Below the pieces are notes generated by a model. That model was not told the DNA's origin, did not search any database, and was given only the letters and a program-made list of their open reading frames with translations. A stretch of 6,434 nt of DNA from Spirochaetaceae bacterium. GTDB lineage: Bacteria > Spirochaetota > Spirochaetia > Treponematales > Breznakiellaceae. Of this stretch, positions 1 through 5,634 are shown piece by piece (position 1 is the stretch's first letter; each line of letters opens with the position of its first letter). The stretch lies in NCBI GenBank assembly GCA_031255315.1, contig JAIRSS010000044.1, forward strand, positions 1-6,434, in the 5' to 3' direction. The translations under genes and the position numbers were made by a program.

Positions 1-84
1 GACAGAATCGTCATACGGTGACAGATTTCGCATTTTTGGCAGAGTACGCTGCTTGTTACGGCCAAATCGGGGCGATGATTAACT

Positions 85-242
85 AAAGGTGGGAACTACA
101 TTGCGGAAAATTTCGACCCAAAGGTGGGAACTGACTATAGTTCCCACCTTCTTCTTTCAATGAAGCTATAACTCTTTATATTATATGGATTTACGTCAAT
201 AGTTCCCACCTTTTTTAGAAACTGCTTTTTAGTTCCCACCTT
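85..242. repeat. Array of five 12-bp AAGGTGGGAACT motifs in opposing orientations
   Basis: The exact 12-mer AAGGTGGGAACT occurs on the plus strand at 86-97 and 121-132. Its reverse complement AGTTCCCACCTT occurs at 139-150, 201-212 and 231-242. Start-to-start spacings are 35, 18, 62 and 30 bases. Both left copies are preceded by an extra A. The two plus-oriented copies face the three minus-oriented ones, so the block is roughly symmetrical about position 136. No gene lies within the array. Repeated short motifs of this kind are known at the ends of IS21-family elements, where they bind transposase, and this would fit a remnant holding two such ends. A protein-binding operator array is the main alternative. 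The repeats are certain; the interpretation is not. Confidence 0.85.
121..150. repeat. Perfect 12-bp inverted repeat (hairpin) formed by two motif copies
   Basis: Arms AAGGTGGGAACT (121-132) and AGTTCCCACCTT (139-150) are exact reverse complements separated by the six bases GACTAT. On the plus strand the stem is followed by CTTCTTT, a partial T-run, so it could stop transcription weakly. It may equally be just the closest pair in the motif array. Confidence 0.8.
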
Positions 243-382
243 AGGCTTCCAAAAACAAGTACAGCCTATCCAAAATCCTGCCGGATTTACGATTTTTTAA
301 TTGCATACATTGAAGGAACTCACCATAAAACGGCATTTAAAGGGTATTAAAGCCTTTTAAGGAACCTGGTCAAAAGTCGCCC

Positions 383-417
383 CCCACTCGCGTTTTCAGT
401 GGGTTTTTCGCTTTTTT
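383..417 (+). terminator. Rho-independent terminator-like hairpin, plus strand
   Basis: CCCACT (383-388) and AGTGGG (398-403) form a 6-bp stem around a 9-base loop. The stem is followed at once by TTTTT, CG, C and a run of seven T. This is the standard layout of an intrinsic terminator read left to right. No plus-strand gene is visible between 1 and 380, so it would serve a transcript entering from outside the window or from a lost element. Confidence 0.6.
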
Positions 418-430
418 TCGCATTTGATTT

Positions 431-867
431 TTGGAATTTTTGGCGGCCCATTCGCGGCTAATTCATTGTACTATAAATATTTACAGCAAATTGACGGCCT
501 TCCCGGAATTCCAATTCTCCATGATACCCCACAAAGAGATAGATTTTCAGATGCCGATGCCCTGGAAAATTCCCGGTAATTCCAAATTCAACCAGAGGCC
601 GGTACAGGGGCCTCACGGACGAAAGAGGAACAGCAGCAGGAGACCCGCCACGCGGGTGTGGGGCAAATTGCCGGGAGTAATCCGGTGAAGCAACTGCTCG
701 TCTGGATTGCGCCGCCCAGCGACCCGCTTCACTCCTCGCAATGACACGGGCTGCATTACGGCATGACGTAACGCTAACCTCGATCCTTCGCGGTCTCCAG
801 ACCGGATGACCGGCGCGCTTTCTTCCCGTCAAACACAGGCTTGATACAATAATTTCAGAACGCCGTC
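431..867. other. Stretch without a convincing gene, rich in short palindromes
   Basis: This 437-base interval lies downstream of the mtaB stop codon. Reading frames here are open on both strands but show no recognisable domain, no good ribosome-binding site, and run straight through repeats. Visible structure includes the inverted pair ACCCGC/GCGGGT (643-648 and 652-657, 3-base loop), the dispersed-type repeat at 702-746, GCATTACG/CGTAACGC (753-760 and 767-774, one G-T mismatch) and CGGTCT/AGACCG (791-796 and 799-804). No T-run follows these hairpins on the minus strand, so I see no clear mtaB terminator. Confidence 0.5.
702..746. repeat. Dispersed palindromic repeat of the CTGGATTGC...GCAATGACA type
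   Basis: The element starts CTGGATTGCG (702-711) and ends CGCAATGACA (737-746). The arms ATTGCG and CGCAAT are exact reverse complements. The centre holds GCGACCCGCTTCACTCC, with GCTTCAC (726-732) matching GTGAAGC at 685-691 in inverted form. Intergenic repeats with these ends and a GAAGCG-like centre recur in unrelated bacterial genomes and often give false protein predictions. Its identity is recognised from memory of the motif and was not searched. Confidence 0.6.
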
Positions 868-2268
868 TTATTTCGGGATGATTTCCCCTAGCGCGTCAAA
901 CCATCCCGAAGCGTCCGACGGAAGGTCGGTTATACGACAGCGCAGGCGCGTCCCTGAAGGAAACGCGGCGGCCCCGCCCGGCGAGGGAACCGCCAGCTTG
1001 AGGTAGTTCTCCGATACCGCTGAGATATAGGGACCGGTGTCTTCGCCGGGGGCTTCAGTGAGGGCTTCTACGGTTTTCCCCAGCCAGCGCTTGACATAGT
1101 CTTCCCTGCCATGCCATGCCAGGCTCATGAGGGCTTCTACCCGGGTGGCGGCGTCTCCTTCATTCACGAAAGATTTCATGGCGGCGGCGGCGGTCCCGGG
1201 ACGCCGTGAATACGGGAAGGCGTGGATCCAGGCGAAATCAAGACTCCGGCAGAGTTCATAGGTCCGCTGGAATTCCGCGGCGGTTTCTCCGGGGAAGCCG
1301 GCGATGATGTCGCACGCCATAAACGGGTCTTCCCGGCAGGAGCGAAGGCTCTGTACCGCCGACGGTATGTCCTCCGGGGCATAATGCCGGCGCATCCGCC
1401 TGAGAATTTCCCCGCTTCCGGACTGGACCGAAAGATGAAAATGGGGCCGTATCCGCGGGTTCTGTATAACGGCGAGCAATTCCGTTCGTATGCTCCCGGG
1501 ATCCAGGGAGGAGAGCCGGATAGCGATACGGGAAGTACCCTGAAGCAGAACGTCCAAAAGCCCGGGCAGATCGCGGACCGTTCCCTCCGCCTTTGCCCCC
1601 TCCCTTCCACCGGCGTCCTGGTATTGGGTAATATTGACCCCGGTGAGTACCGCTTCACCGTATCCCCGGGCTTCAAGCTCCCGGAGCCGCTCCAGCGCCG
1701 TTCCGGCATCCAGGCTTACGCTCTTTCCCCGGGCCAGCGTTACCCGGCAATACGAGCAGTTGTGATCGCAGCCGTCTTGTATTTTGAGGAACGGCCGGGA
1801 ATGGAAGGAGAAACCCCCGGCGTTGAAGGCAAAGGGATCCCCCACCGCCGCATCCTCACGCCATGTTTCGAGGCCGGCCCTCAGACACACGGCTTTGAGA
1901 CGCCGGGGCAGCGCAAGCAACGCGGACTTGAGATCCCCGGGTACCACGATAAGACGGTTCCCGGCGGGAGAAGGACGCGCTTCCGCGAATTCCTCCTCCA
2001 GAGCAGCCACGGCGGGTCCGTCAAGTTGAGCATAGCAGCCGGTTACAACGATAAGGGAAGTGGGATTGTCCGTGAGGGCTTTGCGGATAATGCGCCGGGC
2101 TTTTTGCTCGGCTTTGGAAGTAACCGTACAGGTATTCACCACCAGAATATCCGCGGCGGACGGCCAGGGAACCAGGCTGAAACCTTCGTTTTTAAAAGAC
2201 GCGGCGATAGCCTCGCTTTCAAGCTGATTGAGTTTGCACCCAAGCGTCATTATAGCGAGGGAAGGCAT
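868..2268 (-). CDS. mtaB: tRNA (N6-L-threonylcarbamoyladenosine(37)-C2)-methylthiotransferase MtaB
   Basis: This is a cytoplasmic radical-SAM enzyme that adds a methylthio group to t6A at position 37 of ANN-decoding tRNAs, giving ms2t6A. The 466 residues show the full methylthiotransferase layout. The N-terminal UPF0004 domain has its three cluster cysteines in GCKLNQLES (C11), NTCTV (C47) and TGCYAQ (C78). The radical-SAM CxxxCxxC is at C167, C171 and C174 (DGCDHNCSYC), followed by ARG. The SAM-domain motif HLSVQSGS starts near 278, and a short TRAM-like C-terminal domain covers about 391-465. GCKLNQ and the LARG after the cluster favour MtaB over MiaB or RimO. The ATG lies five bases after the TPR-gene stop. 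Its ribosome-binding site is weak (GGGGA, about 13 bases upstream), so translation is probably coupled. It is the last gene of the bactofilin operon. Length is slightly above the usual 430-450 residues. Confidence 0.93.
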   Translation of the reverse strand: MPSLAIMTLGCKLNQLESEAIAASFKNEGFSLVPWPSAADILVVNTCTVTSKAEQKARRIIRKALTDNPTSLIVVTGCYAQLDGPAVAALEEEFAEARPSPAGNRLIVVPGDLKSALLALPRRLKAVCLRAGLETWREDAAVGDPFAFNAGGFSFHSRPFLKIQDGCDHNCSYCRVTLARGKSVSLDAGTALERLRELEARGYGEAVLTGVNITQYQDAGGREGAKAEGTVRDLPGLLDVLLQGTSRIAIRLSSLDPGSIRTELLAVIQNPRIRPHFHLSVQSGSGEILRRMRRHYAPEDIPSAVQSLRSCREDPFMACDIIAGFPGETAAEFQRTYELCRSLDFAWIHAFPYSRRPGTAAAAMKSFVNEGDAATRVEALMSLAWHGREDYVKRWLGKTVEALTEAPGEDTGPYISAVSENYLKLAVPSPGGAAAFPSGTRLRCRITDLPSDASGWFDALGEIIPK

Positions 2269-2273
2269 TGATA

Positions 2274-3077
2274 TTAGCGGTTCCCCAGGGAGCGCCGGGT
2301 CCGCTCCAGGCCGCGGCGGGCGTCGGAAAGCTGGTCGTTAAGGGTCAGCGCCTGTTCATACGCCCGCGCCGCGTCTTGTAAGTCCCCGGCGCTTTCCCGG
2401 GCATAGGCCAGACGGGTCCACCACGCGGCGTTTCCAGGCATATAATACACCGCTGTGGACAAAGCTATATCCGCGTGACGGAACCGGCCAAGACGTATAT
2501 ATATTTCACCCAGGAAATAATAAACCATATCAAGACGGCCGCCCTCCGGGGCGAGATTGATGTATTCCTGAAAATATTGAAGCGATTCGACATTCCGGCC
2601 CTGGTAATAATTCACTTCCCCAAGGATTTCAACGAGCCTAATATCATACCGACTGATGTTCCTTCCGGCCAGAGCATACGTACGGGCTTCTTCATACTGG
2701 TTAAGTTGGATAAGGCTCCAACAAATGACAACATGGGATTCAATGTTGTATGGGTCAGCCGCTATCTCGTCCGTGCAAATACCAACCGCCGACTGGTAAT
2801 TACCCCTTTGGTATTCGAAAAGCGCATCAGGCTTGACCTGGGCATAAACAGCAACGATTTGAAACAGGAACAGCGCCAACAGCCTGGTGCGTTTATGGAT
2901 TTTTGCGCCATCAGCACCACAAAAATCCCGATTATCCGGCCTGCTGCGGACCTTCGGTCCGACGGAGTTTGTAGCGTAAGAAATCGCCTTACAGTCGATT
3001 TTTTGGGATTTTAAGCGCGAAGCGCAACAAACTGCCAGCGCCAGCGCCGCGCCAACCCTTCGGCAAACTGCTCTCAT
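2274..3077 (-). CDS. Exported tetratricopeptide-repeat (TPR) protein with repeat-derived N-terminal extension
   Basis: Residues 82-267 read as about five tandem TPR units. Typical helix-pair motifs include YQRGNYQSAVGICTDEI, YQGRNVESLQYFQEYI, YFLGEIYIRLGRFRHADIAL and the near-consensus AGDLQDAARAYEQALTL near 230-246. TPR solenoids are protein-binding scaffolds, so this is probably a periplasmic or envelope partner protein with no enzymatic role. Residues 61-80 (HKRTRLLALFLFQIVAVYAQ) look like a signal peptide cut after VYA. The 60 residues before it are rich in Cys, Ala and Arg, unlike the rest, and are coded by palindromic DNA. The only in-frame ATG before the mature part is at 3077, overlapping the bactofilin stop as ATGA with no Shine-Dalgarno. 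Translation would rely on coupling. If a rare start near codon 60 is used instead, the extension is not part of the protein. The TPR call is firm; the start is uncertain. Confidence 0.8.
   Translation of the reverse strand: MRAVCRRVGAALALAVCCASRLKSQKIDCKAISYATNSVGPKVRSRPDNRDFCGADGAKIHKRTRLLALFLFQIVAVYAQVKPDALFEYQRGNYQSAVGICTDEIAADPYNIESHVVICWSLIQLNQYEEARTYALAGRNISRYDIRLVEILGEVNYYQGRNVESLQYFQEYINLAPEGGRLDMVYYFLGEIYIRLGRFRHADIALSTAVYYMPGNAAWWTRLAYARESAGDLQDAARAYEQALTLNDQLSDARRGLERTRRSLGNR
2897..3074. repeat. Palindrome-rich island inside the 5' end of the TPR gene
   Basis: Four inverted repeats are packed here: GGATTTTTG/CAAAAATCC (2897-2905 and 2920-2928), CGGACC/GGTCCG (2947-2952 and 2956-2961), GTAAG/CTTAC (2976-2980 and 2988-2992) and GCGC/GCGC (3015-3018 and 3022-3025). 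A longer pairing AAAATCCC/GGGATTTT spans 2922-2929 and 3005-3012. The octamer CAAACTGC occurs at 3029-3036 and again at 3064-3071. The island fills the space between the bactofilin stop and the TPR signal peptide almost exactly. I infer a dispersed repeat or small palindromic element; copies elsewhere in the genome cannot be tested here. Confidence 0.55.
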
Positions 3078-3445
3078 TTTTCAGATGGTAAATTTGATTC
3101 CCTCATTGTACACAAACCATTAAAAGAACACCCTGTCTCCATACTAATCTTGGGTGTTATTATGTTTCCCGTCAATTTCCCGGTTGCGGATATTTCTACC
3201 TTTTCTGTAGCGGTCACATCCCCATTCACGACCCCCCGAATTATCACCTTGGAGGTATCAATACTGGCCTCCACCACCGCAGACTCATCCACAACGAGAA
3301 GTCCTTTCGCATCAATGATTCCGGAAACCTTCCCCCGAATAAGAAAGGGCTTCTCAAATTGAAGGGTTCCGGAAAATTCTATGTCCGATGATAAAATTGT
3401 ATCAAAATCTTCATCTTCAAGCATCTCATTATGAACATCGGTCAT
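3074..3445 (-). CDS. Bactofilin (polymer-forming cytoskeletal protein)
   Basis: Bactofilins assemble without nucleotide into filaments, usually membrane-associated, that scaffold cell-shape, wall-synthesis or appendage functions; in helical bacteria they are tied to cell curvature. The 123 residues have the family plan. An acidic disordered N-terminus (residues 1-20, with EDEDFD) is followed by a beta-helix core at about 22-112 with repeated turns: FSGTLQFEKPFLIRGKVSG, AVVEASIDTSKVIIRGVVNGDVTA, GKLTGNIITPKI. A short polar tail (RESNLPSEK) ends it. I chose the ATG at 3445 because GGAGGG sits five bases upstream of it. A start 15 bases further upstream (3460) would put the ribosome-binding site inside the gene and the start next to the -10 box. 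The stop overlaps the TPR start (ATGA). It is the first gene of the operon with the TPR protein and mtaB. Confidence 0.9.
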   Translation of the reverse strand: MTDVHNEMLEDEDFDTILSSDIEFSGTLQFEKPFLIRGKVSGIIDAKGLLVVDESAVVEASIDTSKVIIRGVVNGDVTATEKVEISATGKLTGNIITPKISMETGCSFNGLCTMRESNLPSEK

Positions 3446-3450
3446 CAATA

Positions 3451-3456
3451 CCCTCC
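3451..3456 (-). promoter_or_regulatory. Shine-Dalgarno GGAGGG deciding the bactofilin start
   Basis: GGAGGG on the minus strand ends five bases before ATG at 3445. It fits that codon and not the in-frame ATG at 3460, which lies upstream of it. Confidence 0.75.
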
Positions 3457-3464
3457 ACATCTAA

Positions 3465-3494
3465 ATCTTACAGGGACGGAGAACATCAAGTCAA
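3465..3494 (-). promoter_or_regulatory. Putative sigma-70-type promoter of the bactofilin-TPR-mtaB operon
   Basis: TTGACT (3489-3494) and TAAGAT (3465-3470), read on the minus strand, are separated by 18 bases. Transcription would start near 3458, leaving a very short leader that begins just before the GGAGGG. The -35 matches five of six consensus bases and the -10 four of six. Confidence 0.45.
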
Positions 3495-3604
3495 TAGACG
3501 AGTGCGGTAATCCAGGATAAACGCATGAAATATCACCCGGTTCCAGCAGGCTGCTTAGACTGCATGACAAAGATACATGGCGCCAGGGGCCACGGATTAC
3601 AGGG

Positions 3605-3633
3605 ATTATAGCGGTCGTGATGCCTCAAAACAA
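3605..3633 (-). promoter_or_regulatory. Possible hybrid outward promoter at the left end of the insertion element
   Basis: On the minus strand TTGTTT (3628-3633) lies inside the terminal inverted repeat, and a perfect TATAAT (3605-3610) lies in flanking DNA, with exactly 17 bases between. It points at the bactofilin operon, about 150 bases away. The -35 is poor (three of six), so this is a candidate only. Confidence 0.35.
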
Positions 3634-3648
3634 AACCTAGCCGAAAAG
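3616..3648 (+). repeat. Left terminal inverted repeat
   Basis: Begins CGTGATGCCTCAAAAC and ends CTAGCCGAAAAG. It is an exact reverse complement of 4270-4302 over 33 bases. It also supplies the TAG (3637-3639) that ends the truncated transposase frame. Confidence 0.9.
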
Positions 3649-4193
3649 CGGTACTTGGGACCGCAGGGAAGCCCCCGCCGCCCGGGTCGTGCTGAGCCCT
3701 CGAAGCTCCAGCTCCTTTCGCGCGGGCCGTAGCAGCCGGTCGAGTTGGGCGCCGCTGACCGTTGCCAGCAGGCCCTGCTGCTCATCGCTGATGCCGTACT
3801 CAGGCTCTTTCGACGCGGCCAGAAAGTCGAGCATGCCCCGGAGCAGGGGTGCCAGCAGTTGCGGAAACTTCGTTTCCGACCGCAGGGCCGCCCGTGGTCC
3901 TCCCACAGGCGCGTCACCAGAGCCACAAAGGCCGGGTCCTGATACCGGGCCGGCCTCCCCCCGCGCTTCCCCGGTTCCCGCTTCCGGCGCCTCTGCCGGG
4001 CTTCCCCCACTCCCGCTTGCCCCTCAACCCGGGCCCCCTGCTCCTTCCCATAGCTTGAAAGCACATGGGCCAGATGATCCCGGTTCAGCCCGGTCGTCCC
4101 GGCCACCTCGTCAAGGATCTCCCCCTTCTCGTGCTTCCCCGCCCGCTGATAACGCCGGTAATGCGCCTCATAAATTTCCCGCCTGGTTTTCAT
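3637..4193 (-). pseudogene. Transposase remnant (integrase-catalytic-region family), N-terminal part, frameshifted
   Basis: A broken DDE-type transposase. The first frame (from ATG at 4193, or GTG at 4214) gives MKTRREIYEAHYRRYQRAG..., a helix-turn-helix-like region with GEILDEVAGTTGLNRDHLAHVL, a basic linker (RQRRRKREPGKRGGRPARY) and ALVTRLWEDHGRPCG. Between about 3850 and 3890 the reading shifts frame. The second frame continues with LLAPLLRGMLDFLAASKEPEYGI, then SGAQLDRLLRPARKELELRG and STTRAAGASLRSQVP, and stops inside the left terminal repeat. From memory of such transposases, the segment after RSQVP should open the catalytic domain (AFDTVAHCG-like, then the DDE residues). None of it is present. 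About 180 of an expected 400 or more residues remain. For ATG at 4193, GAGG lies six bases upstream. It cannot make an active enzyme. Confidence 0.85.
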
Positions 4194-4207
4194 GCCTAAC
4201 CTCATTT

Positions 4208-4227
4208 GCTCCACACTCCAGTGGAGC
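4208..4227. repeat. Perfect 7-bp hairpin over the transposase translation start
   Basis: GCTCCAC (4208-4214) and GTGGAGC (4221-4227) flank the loop ACTCCA. The hairpin covers the possible GTG start at 4214 and lies just upstream of the better ATG at 4193. Structures at this place in insertion sequences often hide the start from read-through transcripts; that role is inferred. Confidence 0.6.
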
Positions 4228-4239
4228 CAGTATACTTTG

Positions 4240-4265
4240 GGCTAGGTTTTTAGTTTTGATGCATC
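4240..4265. repeat. Degenerate subterminal copy of the terminal repeat
   Basis: GGCTAGG, a T-rich run with AGTTTTGA, then GCATC: the same order as in the right terminal repeat at 4276-4299 (GGCTAGG, TTTTGTTTTGAG, GCATC) with a small length change. The two lie 36 bases apart in the same orientation, suggesting a second transposase-binding site at the right end. Confidence 0.65.
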
Positions 4266-4269
4266 CATT

Positions 4270-4302
4270 CTTTTCGGCTAGGTTTTGTTTTGAGGCATCA
4301 CG
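4270..4302 (-). repeat. Right terminal inverted repeat
   Basis: Starts CTTTTCGGCTAGG and ends GAGGCATCACG. It is an exact 33-base inverted match of 3616-3648. Confidence 0.9.
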
Positions 4303-4347
4303 GGCGGGTGGCGGCGGGCGTTTTACCCTCGCACAGGCGGCGACGGT

Positions 4348-5592
4348 TCAATGCGCCCCATAGCTAAGGGTCGTCTCAAACATGGCATCGATATTTTCCT
4401 GTTTCGCGTTGTCCACCATGGTACTGGTATCCATGATAAAGCCGCCCCCAGGGGCGCAGGTATCGATGAGCCATTTGCAGTAATCCTCAATTTCCTGTTT
4501 TTCGCCGTACATAAGGGGAACGATAGGGACATTTCCCATGATGCAGGAATGTCCGCCCAGGACCTTTTTCGCCTGCGCCATATCGGTATATTCAAAATTG
4601 TAGATCACCTTGCCTGCGGGAACTTCGGTTAAATACTCAAGGCGGCTGTTATAGGCCCCTTCCACGTATACCACGGGGGTCAGGCCTGCCTCCGCCACTT
4701 CGGTAAGGTACTGCCGTAGTGAGGGCCAGTAGAATTTTTTAAAGTACGCATCGGACATGAAGCTGTCTATGCCCTTGTGCAGCCAGAACCAGACATAGGG
4801 TACTGCCTTGCCCTGACAGCCGGCGATGGTATCCTTGATGGCGAATTTGGTTACCACGTCGATGAGGGCCAGCAGTTCATCCGGACGCTCCAGCATATCC
4901 ATCAGAATTTCCCGGGTTCGCCGCATACTGTCGCCGATCATGTCGAAGGGCGCGAAGGCAAAACCCGCGTAGAGGGGCGGCATGCCGAATTTTTCTTTCA
5001 TATGGGCCTGGTATTCGCCCAGATAGGCGAACCACTCCGCCAGGAGCTTTCCGGTTTTTACCAGGGTATCAAAGGTTTGGATGACCTCCGGATCGGAAAA
5101 AGCGGCAAAGGCTCCCATGTGGCCGAACCACATGGAATTGCGGAAATCAACCTTCGCAAGGCCGCCCAAATTTGAAAAACTCCGGGGCAACCATTTGTTC
5201 ATCATAAATTTGGTTATGTCATGAACCGCCTCCGCGTATTCATCCTCTTTCATGTATTCGCCTTCAATGAATTGGTACATCATATTGGGGTCGCTAATAT
5301 GTTTTCCCGGCCATCTGAACCAGGTTATACCGGAGTATTCCAGATAATCCGCAGGGTAAAATGAAATAGGATCCCAGCCCAGATCCGGTTTATAATGTTC
5401 ATAGAAGATATCCCATACCTCCGCCCCCCGGCGGTAATCTTCCATAATGTCTTTAATGGTCCACTTTTTCGCGTAATAAATCGGGAATGCCTGAAATACC
5501 GGAACGATGGGTACCCTGTCCGGCTCCTTCAATTGTACCGCGTCGCTAACCCGCTTTAACCGGGCGTCATACAGTTCCTGCATGTTTTCCAT
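4348..5592 (-). CDS. UroD-fold protein (uroporphyrinogen decarboxylase/corrinoid methyltransferase superfamily), substrate unknown
   Basis: The 414 residues align with the UroD superfamily, TIM-barrel enzymes that either decarboxylate uroporphyrinogen III (HemE) or move methyl groups between corrinoid proteins and coenzymes or thiols (MtaA/MtbA type). Landmarks are EPDRVP (23-28), TPVVYVEGAYNSRLEYL (305-321), the glycine-rich CIMGNVP (350-356) and GGGFIMDTSTMVDNAKQEN (382-400). The HemE FMRQAGRY motif is absent; VFQAFPIYY stands there. The Zn ligands of the methyltransferases, HxC in the third landmark and a Cys in the last, are replaced by YVEG and by Thr/Ser. Function is therefore open: a diverged methyltransferase or demethylase subunit seems likelier than haem synthesis. 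The start is fixed by AAGGAG nine bases upstream. It follows a solute-binding protein gene by 81 bases, so it probably acts on an imported compound. No signal peptide is seen; cytoplasmic. Confidence 0.8.
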   Translation of the reverse strand: MENMQELYDARLKRVSDAVQLKEPDRVPIVPVFQAFPIYYAKKWTIKDIMEDYRRGAEVWDIFYEHYKPDLGWDPISFYPADYLEYSGITWFRWPGKHISDPNMMYQFIEGEYMKEDEYAEAVHDITKFMMNKWLPRSFSNLGGLAKVDFRNSMWFGHMGAFAAFSDPEVIQTFDTLVKTGKLLAEWFAYLGEYQAHMKEKFGMPPLYAGFAFAPFDMIGDSMRRTREILMDMLERPDELLALIDVVTKFAIKDTIAGCQGKAVPYVWFWLHKGIDSFMSDAYFKKFYWPSLRQYLTEVAEAGLTPVVYVEGAYNSRLEYLTEVPAGKVIYNFEYTDMAQAKKVLGGHSCIMGNVPIVPLMYGEKQEIEDYCKWLIDTCAPGGGFIMDTSTMVDNAKQENIDAMFETTLSYGAH

Positions 5593-5601
5593 AAAATTAC
5601 T

Positions 5602-5607
5602 CTCCTT
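5602..5607 (-). promoter_or_regulatory. Strong Shine-Dalgarno AAGGAG of the UroD-fold gene
   Basis: AAGGAG read on the minus strand, with nine bases to the ATG at 5592. It supports this start over the in-frame ATG at codon 4. Confidence 0.75.
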
Positions 5608-5634
5608 GGTAAAAAGACAAACTGTTTCGGCAAA

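Larger units (their letters stand above)
3616..4302. mobile_element. Internally deleted insertion sequence with 33-bp terminal inverted repeats
   Basis: A 687-bp unit bounded by exact 33-bp inverted repeats (3616-3648 and 4270-4302). The inside is a GC-rich, frameshifted N-terminal fragment of an integrase-type transposase, with its GTG/ATG start near the right end. The catalytic domain is absent, while both ends are intact, so the unit could still be moved in trans by a complete relative. No target duplication is obvious: GCGGT at 3611-3615 and GCGGGT at 4304-4309 are only loosely alike, and exact outer limits may differ by a few bases. It sits 45 bases after the UroD-fold gene's stop codon and upstream of the bactofilin promoter, so it breaks no gene. 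Confidence 0.8.

Noticed and set aside
85..242. CRISPR array
   Set aside because: The repeat unit is only 12 bp, occurs in both orientations and has irregular spacing (18 to 62 bases).
431..688. Open plus-strand frame of 85 codons
   Set aside because: It overlaps the T-rich tail region of the terminator and repeats, its composition is unlike a normal protein, and no family resemblance is seen.
458..832. Open minus-strand frame of 124 codons downstream of mtaB
   Set aside because: It runs through the palindromic repeat at 702-746, giving the typical false peptide (VIARSEAGRWAAQSR). It has no domain I recognise and no good ribosome-binding site.
1222..2271. Long plus-strand open frame opposite mtaB
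   Set aside because: Antisense to a gene with all expected catalytic motifs; the opening comes from GC-rich codon use.
3074..3460. Bactofilin start at 3460
   Set aside because: The GGAGGG site lies downstream of that ATG and five bases before the one at 3445. The -10 box would also sit almost on the earlier start.
4303..4347. Possible terminator after the UroD-fold gene
   Set aside because: Only weak GC-rich pairing (GGG/CCC around TAAAACG) and no T-run before the insertion element begins.
3689..4363. Plus-strand open frame of 224 codons across the insertion element
   Set aside because: A Pro/Ser/Ala-rich shadow of the transposase remnant. It shares the translated terminal repeat and has no real domain.
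4348..5592. HemE (haem-pathway uroporphyrinogen decarboxylase)
   Set aside because: The N-terminal Arg-containing substrate motif of HemE is missing, the protein is longer than usual HemE, and the neighbour is a solute-binding protein.
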